NCBI GenBank assembly: GCA_025937955.1
Contig: JAICQI010000140.1
Span: 1 to 10,312, forward strand
Reading direction: 5' to 3'
DNA from: Pyrinomonadaceae bacterium
GTDB lineage: Bacteria > Acidobacteriota > Blastocatellia > Pyrinomonadales > Pyrinomonadaceae
Length of the DNA stretch: 10,312 nt
Position numbers and translations under genes: made by a program
Notes under the pieces: generated by a model
What the model was told of the DNA's origin: nothing
Database searches by the model: none
The model's input: only the letters and a program-made list of their open reading frames with translations
Shown here: positions 1-6,442 of the stretch, piece after piece
Numbering within the stretch: position 1 is the stretch's first letter
Layout: every line of letters starts with the position of its first letter

Positions 1-417
1 ATCGGCGATGGCGTTGTTGTCGATGCGAGCTGTCAGCCTGCTGGTGCGCACGAGGGCATCGCCATCGAAGCCGCGCTGCTCTGCAAGTGAACGGAGCTCG
101 TTTGGTGTGTTTCTCGAGAACCTGCCGCGACCACCGCAGACGTAGAGTCCGAGCTCATGAGCGCGTGGAGCAAGGCCACGCTTCAATGCGCCCATCACTG
201 ACGTTGTGATGCCGGACGAATGCCAGTCCATTCCCATCACCGCGCCGAACGCCTGGAACCAGAACGGATCGCTGAGTCGCGTCAGAAAAGCTGACGTCCC
301 GTAGTGATGAACGATCGTTTCCGTGATCGCGGAACCGAGTTTGGTCATGCGCTCCGCAAGCCACGGCGGTACGCGCCCACCGTGAAGAGGAAGATCCGCG
401 ATGCCCGACCGTTTCAT
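1..417 (-). CDS. DUF763 family protein (5' part, runs off the left edge)
   Basis: A minus-strand frame from ATG at 417 stays open to base 1 (139 codons), so only the N-terminal part is present. The protein starts MKRSGIADLPLHGG. Further motifs are RLSDPFWFQAFG (about residues 47-58), MDWHSSGITT (about 63-72), a GLYVCGGRG stretch and a LVRTSRLTARIDNNA stretch. I recognise this pattern as DUF763, an uncharacterised family of archaea and scattered bacteria; full-length members are, from memory, roughly 400 residues. The biochemical role is unknown and none is proposed. The start is well fixed: an in-frame TGA lies eight codons upstream and no other start codon lies between. There is no Shine-Dalgarno, but a TACAAT box ends seven bases before the ATG, which suggests a leaderless mRNA. 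Its downstream neighbour is outside the window. Confidence 0.88.
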   Translation of the reverse strand, partial: MKRSGIADLPLHGGRVPPWLAERMTKLGSAITETIVHHYGTSAFLTRLSDPFWFQAFGAVMGMDWHSSGITTSVMGALKRGLAPRAHELGLYVCGGRGRFSRNTPNELRSLAEQRGFDGDALVRTSRLTARIDNNAIAD

Positions 418-424
418 ACAGGAG

Positions 425-430
425 ATTGTA
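425..430 (-). promoter_or_regulatory. Putative -10 box of a leaderless promoter for the DUF763 gene
   Basis: On the minus strand TACAAT (one mismatch to TATAAT) is followed by seven bases and then the ATG at 417. Transcription would start at or next to the A of the start codon. This fits the absence of any purine-rich ribosome-binding site. No good -35 was seen; GTAAAC lies 18 bases further upstream and is weak. Confidence 0.45.
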
Positions 431-616
431 ACGGATCATGCAGTGAAGGTTTACGTCTAGGCTTGCGCGAAATTACAAAAATGGCGCAAACTGTTGCCAA
501 GCGAAAATCCAAGCGCTAACCTCCCAATCCAACGAAGATGACCGAGAAGTATTGCCGGACTCATACCGGGTAATAGTGTCGTTTTTGTGGGGCAGTGGCG
601 GGAAAAATTTAAGGGT

Positions 617-657
617 GAGAGCGGTAGCAACGATTGTCAAGCCGAACTACCGCTCTC
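617..657. repeat. 11-bp perfect inverted repeat with 19-base loop
   Basis: The left arm GAGAGCGGTAG (617-627) is exactly complementary to the right arm CTACCGCTCTC (647-657). No T tract follows on either strand, so it is not a simple intrinsic terminator. The core GCGGTAGC (621-628) recurs in both arms of the large palindrome at 6213-6312, which suggests both belong to one dispersed palindromic repeat family. Confidence 0.7.
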
Positions 658-768
658 GCGGAACGCACATGCAACCCACAATGTGCCTGGGTCGCGCGCT
701 CCAAACTACATAAAGCATGTAAAGGAGCAGTTTGAATAAAGGGCGAGGACAACCTCAATAGTGGAACG

Positions 769-791
769 CGCCCGATCAAATCGGGCGTTTT
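769..791 (+). terminator. Terminator-like hairpin upstream of the Xre gene
   Basis: A 7-bp GC-rich stem, CGCCCGA (769-775) with TCGGGCG (781-787), closes a five-base loop and is followed by TTTT (788-791). This is the shape of a short intrinsic terminator on the plus strand. The T tract is short and no plus-strand gene is recognisable upstream. It may end a small RNA, act as a leader attenuator for the downstream regulator, or be fortuitous. Confidence 0.4.
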
Positions 792-873
792 GGGTATCCT
801 CCAGTTCGGCGCGCAGTGTAAGTGAAATTACATATGAAAACAAGAGGGCATCTTCGTCAGGAGTTATGGCCTG

Positions 874-1134
874 ATGGGACGCTCGCGCCGCAACAAGCCT
901 ATGAGACTGGGCGAGAAGTTGTTGTCCATTAGAAAGCGTTTGGAGATGAGCCAAACGCAGATGGCGCGCTCGCTCGAATTGAAGGTGCACTACTCTGCTG
1001 TTTCGAATTTTGAGCTCGGCACACGTGAACCGGATTTGCTCGTTGTCATGCGCTACGCACGACTAGCAGGCGTGTCGATGGAAACTCTCGTCGACGACCT
1101 GCTGAACCTGCCAGATTCCCTGCCATCAGCATGA
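874..1134 (+). CDS. Xre-type helix-turn-helix DNA-binding protein
   Basis: An 86-residue protein, almost entirely one HTH_3/Xre domain (about residues 12-75). Helix 1 is LGEKLLSIRKRLEM. Helix 2 begins at SQTQMARSLEL (26-36) as in Cro/C1-type repressors. The recognition helix covers about YSAVSNFE (40-47), and the conserved G-T-R-E-P turn follows at 49-53. The basic N-terminus (GRSRRNKP) may touch the DNA backbone. Start ATG 874 has CAGGAG at 858-863 at usable spacing. There is no effector or dimerisation domain beyond the Xre fold, so it is probably a small transcriptional regulator; its targets are unknown. It converges on the small membrane-protein gene at 1151-1264 with only 16 bases between stops. 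Self-control through the dyads upstream is possible but not shown. Confidence 0.85.
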   Translation: MGRSRRNKPMRLGEKLLSIRKRLEMSQTQMARSLELKVHYSAVSNFELGTREPDLLVVMRYARLAGVSMETLVDDLLNLPDSLPSA

Positions 1135-1150
1135 ATCAATCCATCTGTCG

Positions 1151-1264
1151 CTAACTATCTTTCTTACTCACGCGACCGATATAGAAGCCCGCCCCAAAAA
1201 TCATCGTGAGCAGGACGAAGACAGGGATCAGCATCACGAACGTATCGAATAGCTGCTGTAACAT
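1151..1264 (-). CDS. Small single-pass membrane protein (37 aa)
   Basis: A minus-strand frame from ATG 1264 to TAG 1151 encodes 37 residues. It starts MLQQLFDTF, continues with a strongly hydrophobic stretch (about 9-29, VMLIPVFVLLTMIFGAGFY) and ends in a short basic tail, RVSKKDS. This is the profile of a single-span membrane protein whose C-terminus faces the cytoplasm by the positive-inside rule. A textbook GGAGG lies six bases before the ATG, the best ribosome-binding site in the window, which is the main reason to believe the gene. I do not recognise a family and no function is assigned. It converges on the Xre gene. The opposite strand of this segment has no competing gene. Confidence 0.6.
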   Translation of the reverse strand: MLQQLFDTFVMLIPVFVLLTMIFGAGFYIGRVSKKDS

Positions 1265-1270
1265 TGATGG

Positions 1271-1275
1271 CCTCC
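1271..1275 (-). promoter_or_regulatory. Shine-Dalgarno of the 37-aa membrane protein
   Basis: GGAGG on the minus strand, with a six-base spacer to the ATG at 1264. It is the key support for calling so short a frame a gene. Confidence 0.6.
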
Positions 1276-1568
1276 GCTTTCAGACTGACGTGAGGTCTCG
1301 AGGGGCAGTGACAATCAATTTAATGGATCGACACTGTGCTCGGCAAGAATTTCCTTACAAACTTTTTCCAGCTCAGGCTACCTCGCTCCAAAAAAGTGCA
1401 TCAATAGCGTTAGCCAAATGAATGGTTCCTCGCGCGGTCTCCCCCGCATGGTCCAGTAGATACATCTGAGACCACGCTGTTCCCGGTCTCAACAAAGTTA
1501 CAACCTGCGATATCAAGGCAGCGACACGCTTACTGTGCGCCAGCATTACGCCCACGTGTGTCTGCGAC

Positions 1569-1578
1569 AAAGGAAGGG
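1569..1578 (+). promoter_or_regulatory. Shine-Dalgarno deciding the start of the fusion gene
   Basis: AAAGGAAGGG precedes ATG 1582, with the AAAGGA core seven bases away. The frame is also open to a GTG at 1558, but that codon has no ribosome-binding site and would put eight residues before the basic n-region of the signal peptide. ATG 1582 is therefore preferred. Confidence 0.65.
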
Positions 1579-1581
1579 TCT

Positions 1582-4500
1582 ATGCGTCGTCGATCAATTC
1601 TTAAGTGGACCGTACTCACTATCATTTCGATCGCCACGGTCCTGTTGTTGTTTAGCCTCGTCCACCGCGATGCCGCTTCAGCCGCCGGCAACGATCTCAG
1701 ACCAGGAATTCAAGGCGGTGCGCTTCAGACGTTCGATAAAGATGGCAAGCCAAACGGCGAGTGCCCGCTGAAACACACCGAGGTCAAAGCGCAGGTCAGC
1801 GGTTTTCTTTCCCGCGTTACGGTCACACAGGATTTCGAAAACAACTTCGCTGAAAAGATCGAAGCGGTCTACACGTTCCCGCTGCCGCAAGCCGCCGCGG
1901 TCGACGATCTGACGATGCTCATCGGTGAGCGCACGATCAAAGGGAAGATAATGCGCCGTGAAGACGCAAAGAGCGCCTACGACGCCGCAAAGCAAATCGG
2001 AAAAGTTGCGAGCCTGCTCGATCAGGAACGACCAAACGTCTTCACGCAGCAAGTGGCAAACATTCTCCCGGGCCAGCGTATTCGTATCATCATCAGTTAC
2101 GTCGAGACTCTGAAATACGAAGACGGTGCTTATGAATGGTCGTTTCCGATGGTTGTTGCTGAGCGTTATGCGCCTGCTGGTAACGACCAGCAGGACGACA
2201 GCGCGAATGCTAATCAAGTAACTGCCTCCCGCATTTCCCCTCCAAGCGCGCCCGGAGTGCGTGCCGGTCACGATATCTCACTCGAAATCGATTTGGATGC
2301 TGGTGTGCCGATCGTGGGAGTTAACTCTGACTCTCACGAAACCGAAGTGCAGCAGATTAACGAGCGGCGTGCGGTAGTACGGCTCAAAGATCGCGCCACT
2401 ATCCCAAACAAAGATTTCCTCCTGACGTATCGTGTTGCTGGTTCCGCTATCAACGATGCTGTCCTTACCCATCGCTCCGAAAGGGGTGGCTTCTTCACTC
2501 TCATCTTACAGCCACCCCAGCGCGTCGCCGCCGAAGATGTCATGCCGAAAGAGCTGGTCTTTGTGCTCGATACGTCTGGTTCGATGAACGGCTTTCCGCT
2601 CAACAAAGCCAAGGAGACCATGGACCTCGCGCTCAACAATCTCTATCCGCACGACACTTTCAACCTGATTACGTTCGCCGGCGACACGGCAATCCTTTTT
2701 TCAGAACCCGTGCCTGCTACTCCTGAGAACCTGCGCAAAGCAAAAAAGTTTCTCGCCGATCGTAAGAGTGAGGGGGGAACTGAAATGATGAAGGCGATCA
2801 ACGCTGCCTTGAAGCCTTCAGAGTCCCAGCAACACGTGCGCATCGTATGTTTTATGACTGACGGACTTGTCTACAACGACGAGGCGATTCTCGCAGCGGT
2901 AAAGAAGTATTCGAATGCGCGCATCTTCGCGATGGGATTTAGTAATTCTCCTAATCGATACCTGCTGGACAAGATGGCTGAGTACGGTCGCGGCGAAGTC
3001 GATTACATTCCCGAAACCGGCGATACCTCAGCCGCGGCGCAGCGTTTTCATGAGCGCATTCGCAATCCGTTGTTGACCGACATCGCAATCGATTGGTCCG
3101 GGCTTCCTGTCAGTGATGTTTATCCAAAACGTATTCCGGATCTTTTTGGCGCGAAGCCACTGATATTTTCGGGTCGTTACAACGGCGGCAGTAAAGGAGT
3201 CATTCGTTTGAAAGGAAAGCAGGCAGGCCACGACTTCCTGCGCGAGATCCCCGTCGAGCTGCCGGAAACGGAAACAGATCACGACGTGCTGGCGACGTTG
3301 TGGGCACGGCGTCGCATTGACGAACTCATGGTGGAGGGGATGGTAGTCAACAATGACGCGCCGGCACGAGACCAGAAACAACAAGAGATAACTAACCTGG
3401 GCTTGGAGTTTAAGTTGATGACGCAATACACCTCGTTTGTCGCGATTGACGATGTGGTGTTTACGGGAACCGAGGATCCGAAACGTGTTGACGTGCCTGG
3501 CGGAATTTCAGAAACCGTGATGGTTACGGGCGAAATGGTCAACGCAAGCAGCAGCACTCTGGGCAACGCCATCTTGATGCGCTCAATACAGGAGCTACCG
3601 ATCCAGGGGAGAAGCTTTACTGGCCTGTTGACGCTTCATCCTGGGGTCGTCGGTCCCAGCACGAATTCGACAACAGATACTTTTCAAACAAAATATTGGG
3701 CCAGCGGTCAACGCTCGAGCTCCAATAACTTCGTGGTCGATGGCGTTAGCGCAAACTTTGGCATCGCACCCGGTGGTGAGAACCCTGGTCCGTCCGCAGC
3801 GGGCAACACACCGGCGCTGACAGCGAGTGGTGGAGCAAATGGCTTAGCCACGTTTGGCGCCATCCAGGAAGTGAAGATTCAAACTCCTGCAAATGAACCG
3901 CAACAGGGTCGCGTCGCTGGAGCGCATGTGGCAGTCGTCACGCGCGCGGGCACCAATGCGTTTCACGGTTCTCTGTTCCACTTCTTCGGTAACGATGCAC
4001 TCGACGCCAACGACTGGTTCGCGAACAGTCGTGGTCTCAAACAACCGCACAAGAGTTTGAATACTTTTGGCGGAACACTGGGTGGTCCCATCAACCGGGA
4101 TCAGACGTTCTTCTTCGCGTCGTACGAAGGACTGCGTTTGCGCCAGCCGATGGTCGGCATCACTGACGTTCCTTCACTTTCTGCACGTGCCGCGGCGCCG
4201 GCTGCGTTACGTTCGTTTTTCGACACGTTTCCGGTCCCGAACGGCGCTACGCGAGCAGACGGCTTTGCGGAGTTTGCAAGCAGTTTTGCAAACCCTGCGC
4301 GTCACGACGCAGGCAGTTTCAGACTCGATCATGTGCTCACGGATAAGACTACGCTCAACGGTCGTTATAGCTTTGCAGATTCGAGTGCAACTCAGCGCGG
4401 CGCGGGCGGTTTCTCACTCAACACTACAAATCGAATTAACAGCCGCTCGCAATCAATTACGGGCTTGCTGAGTCACACTCTGTCGGCGACGGCAATCCTT

Positions 4501-6189
4501 GAATTACGCGCGAACTATAGCCGCTTGCGTGTTAACGGATCTTACTTGCTGGATGAGTTTGGCGGAGCTCTACCGGGTGACCTCTTCCCTGCTTCGTCAT
4601 TCACTTTCGATCTCAATTCGCGGAATGCCGCCTGGATGGCGGGCGACGAGCAGTCGAACCTGCAACGACAGTTCAACGTAGCCGGCTCGAGCTCAATCGT
4701 CAGAGGCGATCACTCGTTCAAGTTTGGCGGCGATTACCGCCGGCTCTCCCCGCGCATTGATCTACGAACGTCTGAGGAGAGTGCACTGTTTGACGGCGTG
4801 GCCCAGGCACTCACCGGCGTCGCGACTCGCGCACGTCGTCTCAGCTTTGTTGACTCGCAGAATCCGGTGTTTCAAAGCCTCTCTTTGTTTGCACAGGACG
4901 AGTGGAGACAATCTTCACGGCTGACGCTGACTTACGGCTTGCGCTGGGAGCTGGCGCCGCCGCCGTCAACCAACGATCTGCAACCATTCGCGGTGGACCA
5001 GGTAAACGATCCCAGCACGCTCAAACTCGCAGCGCCGGGCAGCTCACTGTGGAAAACAACCTTCCTCAACTTTGCGCCGCGCGCCGGCGTTGCTTACCAA
5101 CTCTCAAACTCTTCCGGTCGTGAATTGGTGTTGCGTGGTGGCGTGGGAATTCTCTACGACCTCGGGCAGGATCGTTCCGGCGACATATTCGCGAACTCGA
5201 TTCCATTTGTCTCAGGCGCTTCTGATTTACCTCTGCTCGCTTACGATCCGCATCTGAAGCTTCCCTACGTCATCAATTGGAATGTGACGTTGCAACGAAA
5301 CCTGGGACCGTTGCAGACGCTGTCCGCCACTTATCTCGGCTCGTCAGGAAAGCGACTGCTGCACACGGCGACTCTCCTGGACAAGAACCCGGACTTCAGT
5401 TTCCTCCGCCTCACCACTAACCGCGGCAACTCCGATTATCGCGCGCTACAGGTCAAGTTCGACCGACCCCCGCGCAATGGAGTTGCCGCGCTCGTGTCGT
5501 ACACGCTGTCTCGTTCCATGGACAACGTCGCGGAAGATTCGACACGACGGGCGATCATGGCGAGCCTGGATGCGCAAGCCGATCGTGGTCCATCTGACTT
5601 CGACATCCGTCATCAACTCACCGGCTATCTCAGTTATGAATTGCCGTCACTGATGTCGCACGGTCTCGGAAACAAACTCCTGCGCAACTGGGCACTCGAT
5701 TCGATCTTCAATGCACGCTCGGCGAAACCTCTGAACGTCGTGTACCTCGTTCCGACGTCATTCGGTATGGCGTATCTGCGGCCCGATATTGTCGATGGCG
5801 CTTCGTTGTATGTCTCCGATCCGGCAGTGGCCGGAGGTCGAAGGATCAACGCCGCGGCGTTTCTGGTGCCATCCAGTTTGCAGCAAGGCAACTTGTCGCG
5901 GAACAGTCTGCGCGGCTTTCCGCTTTACCAGGTTGACCTCGCCTTGCGGAGAAGATTCAGCTTCAGCGAACAGCTCGCGTTGAAAGTACAGGCAGACGCG
6001 TTCAACGTTTTCAATCACGCGAACTTTGAAGATCCGCTCGGCAATGATCTGGTCGCCGGCAATCAGACACTCGCCTTCGGACAGTCAACAGCGATGCGTG
6101 GTCGCAGTCTTTCAAGCGGAGGTTTCCCATCGTTCTATAGTTTCGGCGGCGCGCGCACGCTGCGGTTCTCCGTGAAGTTGGAGTTCTGA
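1582..6189 (+). CDS. VIT-VWA / TonB-dependent outer-membrane receptor fusion protein
   Basis: A continuous 1535-residue frame. MRRR plus a hydrophobic core (10-27) and an ASA/AG-like site near 34 form a Sec signal peptide. A VIT domain spans about 45-195. A von Willebrand A domain spans about 325-500 with a complete MIDAS: D330-T-S332-G-S334, T400 and D427. The usual VIT-VWA C-terminal segment follows, to about 623 (LATLWARRRIDELM; LGLEFKLMTQYTSFVA). At 644 an ETVMVTG motif resembles a TonB box. It leads into a plug domain (ELPIQGRSFTGLL at 671-683, VDGV near 719, VVTRAGTNAFHG at 785-796) and an Oar-like beta-barrel ending in LRFSVKLEF, with a terminal Phe as in BAM substrates. The carboxypeptidase-regulatory domain normally preceding such plugs is absent. 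Expected location is the outer membrane, with VIT-VWA in the periplasm. Substrate is unknown. Domain calls are confident; combined function is inference. The nearest downstream gene is 253 bases away. Confidence 0.9.
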   Translation: MRRRSILKWTVLTIISIATVLLLFSLVHRDAASAAGNDLRPGIQGGALQTFDKDGKPNGECPLKHTEVKAQVSGFLSRVTVTQDFENNFAEKIEAVYTFPLPQAAAVDDLTMLIGERTIKGKIMRREDAKSAYDAAKQIGKVASLLDQERPNVFTQQVANILPGQRIRIIISYVETLKYEDGAYEWSFPMVVAERYAPAGNDQQDDSANANQVTASRISPPSAPGVRAGHDISLEIDLDAGVPIVGVNSDSHETEVQQINERRAVVRLKDRATIPNKDFLLTYRVAGSAINDAVLTHRSERGGFFTLILQPPQRVAAEDVMPKELVFVLDTSGSMNGFPLNKAKETMDLALNNLYPHDTFNLITFAGDTAILFSEPVPATPENLRKAKKFLADRKSEGGTEMMKAINAALKPSESQQHVRIVCFMTDGLVYNDEAILAAVKKYSNARIFAMGFSNSPNRYLLDKMAEYGRGEVDYIPETGDTSAAAQRFHERIRNPLLTDIAIDWSGLPVSDVYPKRIPDLFGAKPLIFSGRYNGGSKGVIRLKGKQAGHDFLREIPVELPETETDHDVLATLWARRRIDELMVEGMVVNNDAPARDQKQQEITNLGLEFKLMTQYTSFVAIDDVVFTGTEDPKRVDVPGGISETVMVTGEMVNASSSTLGNAILMRSIQELPIQGRSFTGLLTLHPGVVGPSTNSTTDTFQTKYWASGQRSSSNNFVVDGVSANFGIAPGGENPGPSAAGNTPALTASGGANGLATFGAIQEVKIQTPANEPQQGRVAGAHVAVVTRAGTNAFHGSLFHFFGNDALDANDWFANSRGLKQPHKSLNTFGGTLGGPINRDQTFFFASYEGLRLRQPMVGITDVPSLSARAAAPAALRSFFDTFPVPNGATRADGFAEFASSFANPARHDAGSFRLDHVLTDKTTLNGRYSFADSSATQRGAGGFSLNTTNRINSRSQSITGLLSHTLSATAILELRANYSRLRVNGSYLLDEFGGALPGDLFPASSFTFDLNSRNAAWMAGDEQSNLQRQFNVAGSSSIVRGDHSFKFGGDYRRLSPRIDLRTSEESALFDGVAQALTGVATRARRLSFVDSQNPVFQSLSLFAQDEWRQSSRLTLTYGLRWELAPPPSTNDLQPFAVDQVNDPSTLKLAAPGSSLWKTTFLNFAPRAGVAYQLSNSSGRELVLRGGVGILYDLGQDRSGDIFANSIPFVSGASDLPLLAYDPHLKLPYVINWNVTLQRNLGPLQTLSATYLGSSGKRLLHTATLLDKNPDFSFLRLTTNRGNSDYRALQVKFDRPPRNGVAALVSYTLSRSMDNVAEDSTRRAIMASLDAQADRGPSDFDIRHQLTGYLSYELPSLMSHGLGNKLLRNWALDSIFNARSAKPLNVVYLVPTSFGMAYLRPDIVDGASLYVSDPAVAGGRRINAAAFLVPSSLQQGNLSRNSLRGFPLYQVDLALRRRFSFSEQLALKVQADAFNVFNHANFEDPLGNDLVAGNQTLAFGQSTAMRGRSLSSGGFPSFYSFGGARTLRFSVKLEF

Positions 6190-6212
6190 TAAGTTAATTC
6201 GTCTACGGTGAC

Positions 6213-6312
6213 CGGGTCAGTACCGAAACGCGGTAGCGTCGGGTCGGGTTACATAGCTTGCGCCTGGTGGCATTGCATCGACCCGACGCTACCGCGTTTC
6301 GGTACTGACCCG
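6213..6312. repeat. Perfect 34-bp inverted repeat (REP/BIME-like palindrome)
   Basis: The left arm 6213-6246 and right arm 6279-6312 are exact reverse complements over 34 bp, with a 32-base centre (6247-6278). Each arm also contains a smaller hairpin: TACCG-aaacg-CGGTA at 6221-6235, mirrored in the right arm. The element therefore reads as two inverted REP-like units. It begins 23 bases after the stop of the fusion gene. It could end or stabilise that transcript, but no T tract follows. Arm identity suggests recent formation or ongoing conversion. No ORF lies inside. Confidence 0.9.
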
Positions 6313-6353
6313 ATTGCTGCAGAAGGCCGGAGCGAACGGTAGAACTTCCCCCT

Positions 6354-6417
6354 CACAAGAAGCACAGAGGAACAAATGACTTTACCAAGTCGTTAGTGCC
6401 TTTTGTGCTTCTTTGTG
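6354..6417. repeat. Imperfect palindrome of the CACAAAGAAGCACA type
   Basis: The core AGAAGCACA (6358-6366) pairs with TGTGCTTCT (6404-6412). With G-T pairs the stem extends to about 14 bp (6357-6370 with 6400-6413). The loop carries a second hairpin, GACTT-tacc-AAGTC (6378-6391). Wording of this kind (ttttgtgcttctttgtgg) resembles intergenic repeats I have seen in several bacterial phyla; that resemblance is from memory. Its right arm overlaps the possible -35 of the FHA gene. Confidence 0.65.
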
Positions 6418-6433
6418 GCTTTTCGGCTAGAAT
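6403..6433 (+). promoter_or_regulatory. Putative promoter of the FHA-PBP-SEDS gene set
   Basis: TTGTGC (6403-6408) and TAGAAT (6428-6433) are separated by 19 bases. The -10 ends only nine bases before the ATG at 6443, and no Shine-Dalgarno precedes that ATG. A nearly leaderless transcript is inferred. The -35 lies within the right arm of the palindrome at 6354-6417. Confidence 0.35.
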
Positions 6434-6442
6434 TAGTTATTC

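Larger units (their letters stand above)
418..873. other. Intergenic region without a convincing gene
   Basis: This divergent space between the DUF763 gene (minus) and the Xre regulator (plus) shows no frame with both a ribosome-binding site and protein-like composition. It holds the DUF763 promoter, an 11-bp inverted repeat (617-657), a short GCACAT/ATGTGC dyad (665-670 and 681-686) and a terminator-like hairpin (769-791). A small RNA ending at that hairpin is possible but unproven. Confidence 0.6.
1265..1581. other. Intergenic region without a recognisable gene
   Basis: About 300 bases between the small minus-strand gene and the receptor-fusion gene. Frames here begin at weak starts without ribosome-binding sites and have no protein-like pattern. 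No clear promoter hexamers, palindromes or RNA genes were seen. The promoters of both flanking divergent genes should lie here. The only supported signals are the two Shine-Dalgarno sites at its ends. Confidence 0.5.

Noticed and set aside
481..519. Twelve-codon basic peptide on the plus strand (ATG at 481)
   Set aside because: No ribosome-binding site and too short to support by composition alone.
665..686. GCACAT/ATGTGC dyad as an operator for the Xre protein
   Set aside because: Only 6 bp per arm, about 190 bases before the gene, and no second copy to support it.
834..932. Overlapping short plus-strand frame starting at ATG 834
   Set aside because: No Shine-Dalgarno, overlaps the Xre gene in another frame, and does not look like a known leader peptide.
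1373..1570. Minus-strand frame of 65 codons upstream of the small membrane-protein gene
   Set aside because: It starts at TTG without a Shine-Dalgarno, has no recognisable pattern and overlaps the start region of the fusion gene.
1558..1581. GTG at 1558 as the start of the fusion protein
   Set aside because: No ribosome-binding site; it would place extra residues ahead of the MRRR n-region, whereas ATG 1582 has AAAGGAAGGG in front.
1678..2271. Minus-strand frame of 197 codons inside the VIT region
   Set aside because: Antisense shadow of the VIT domain coding sequence, with no protein-like features.
6213..6312. Inverted-repeat ends of an insertion sequence
   Set aside because: Only 32 bases lie between the arms, so no transposase can be encoded; a non-autonomous palindrome is the better reading.
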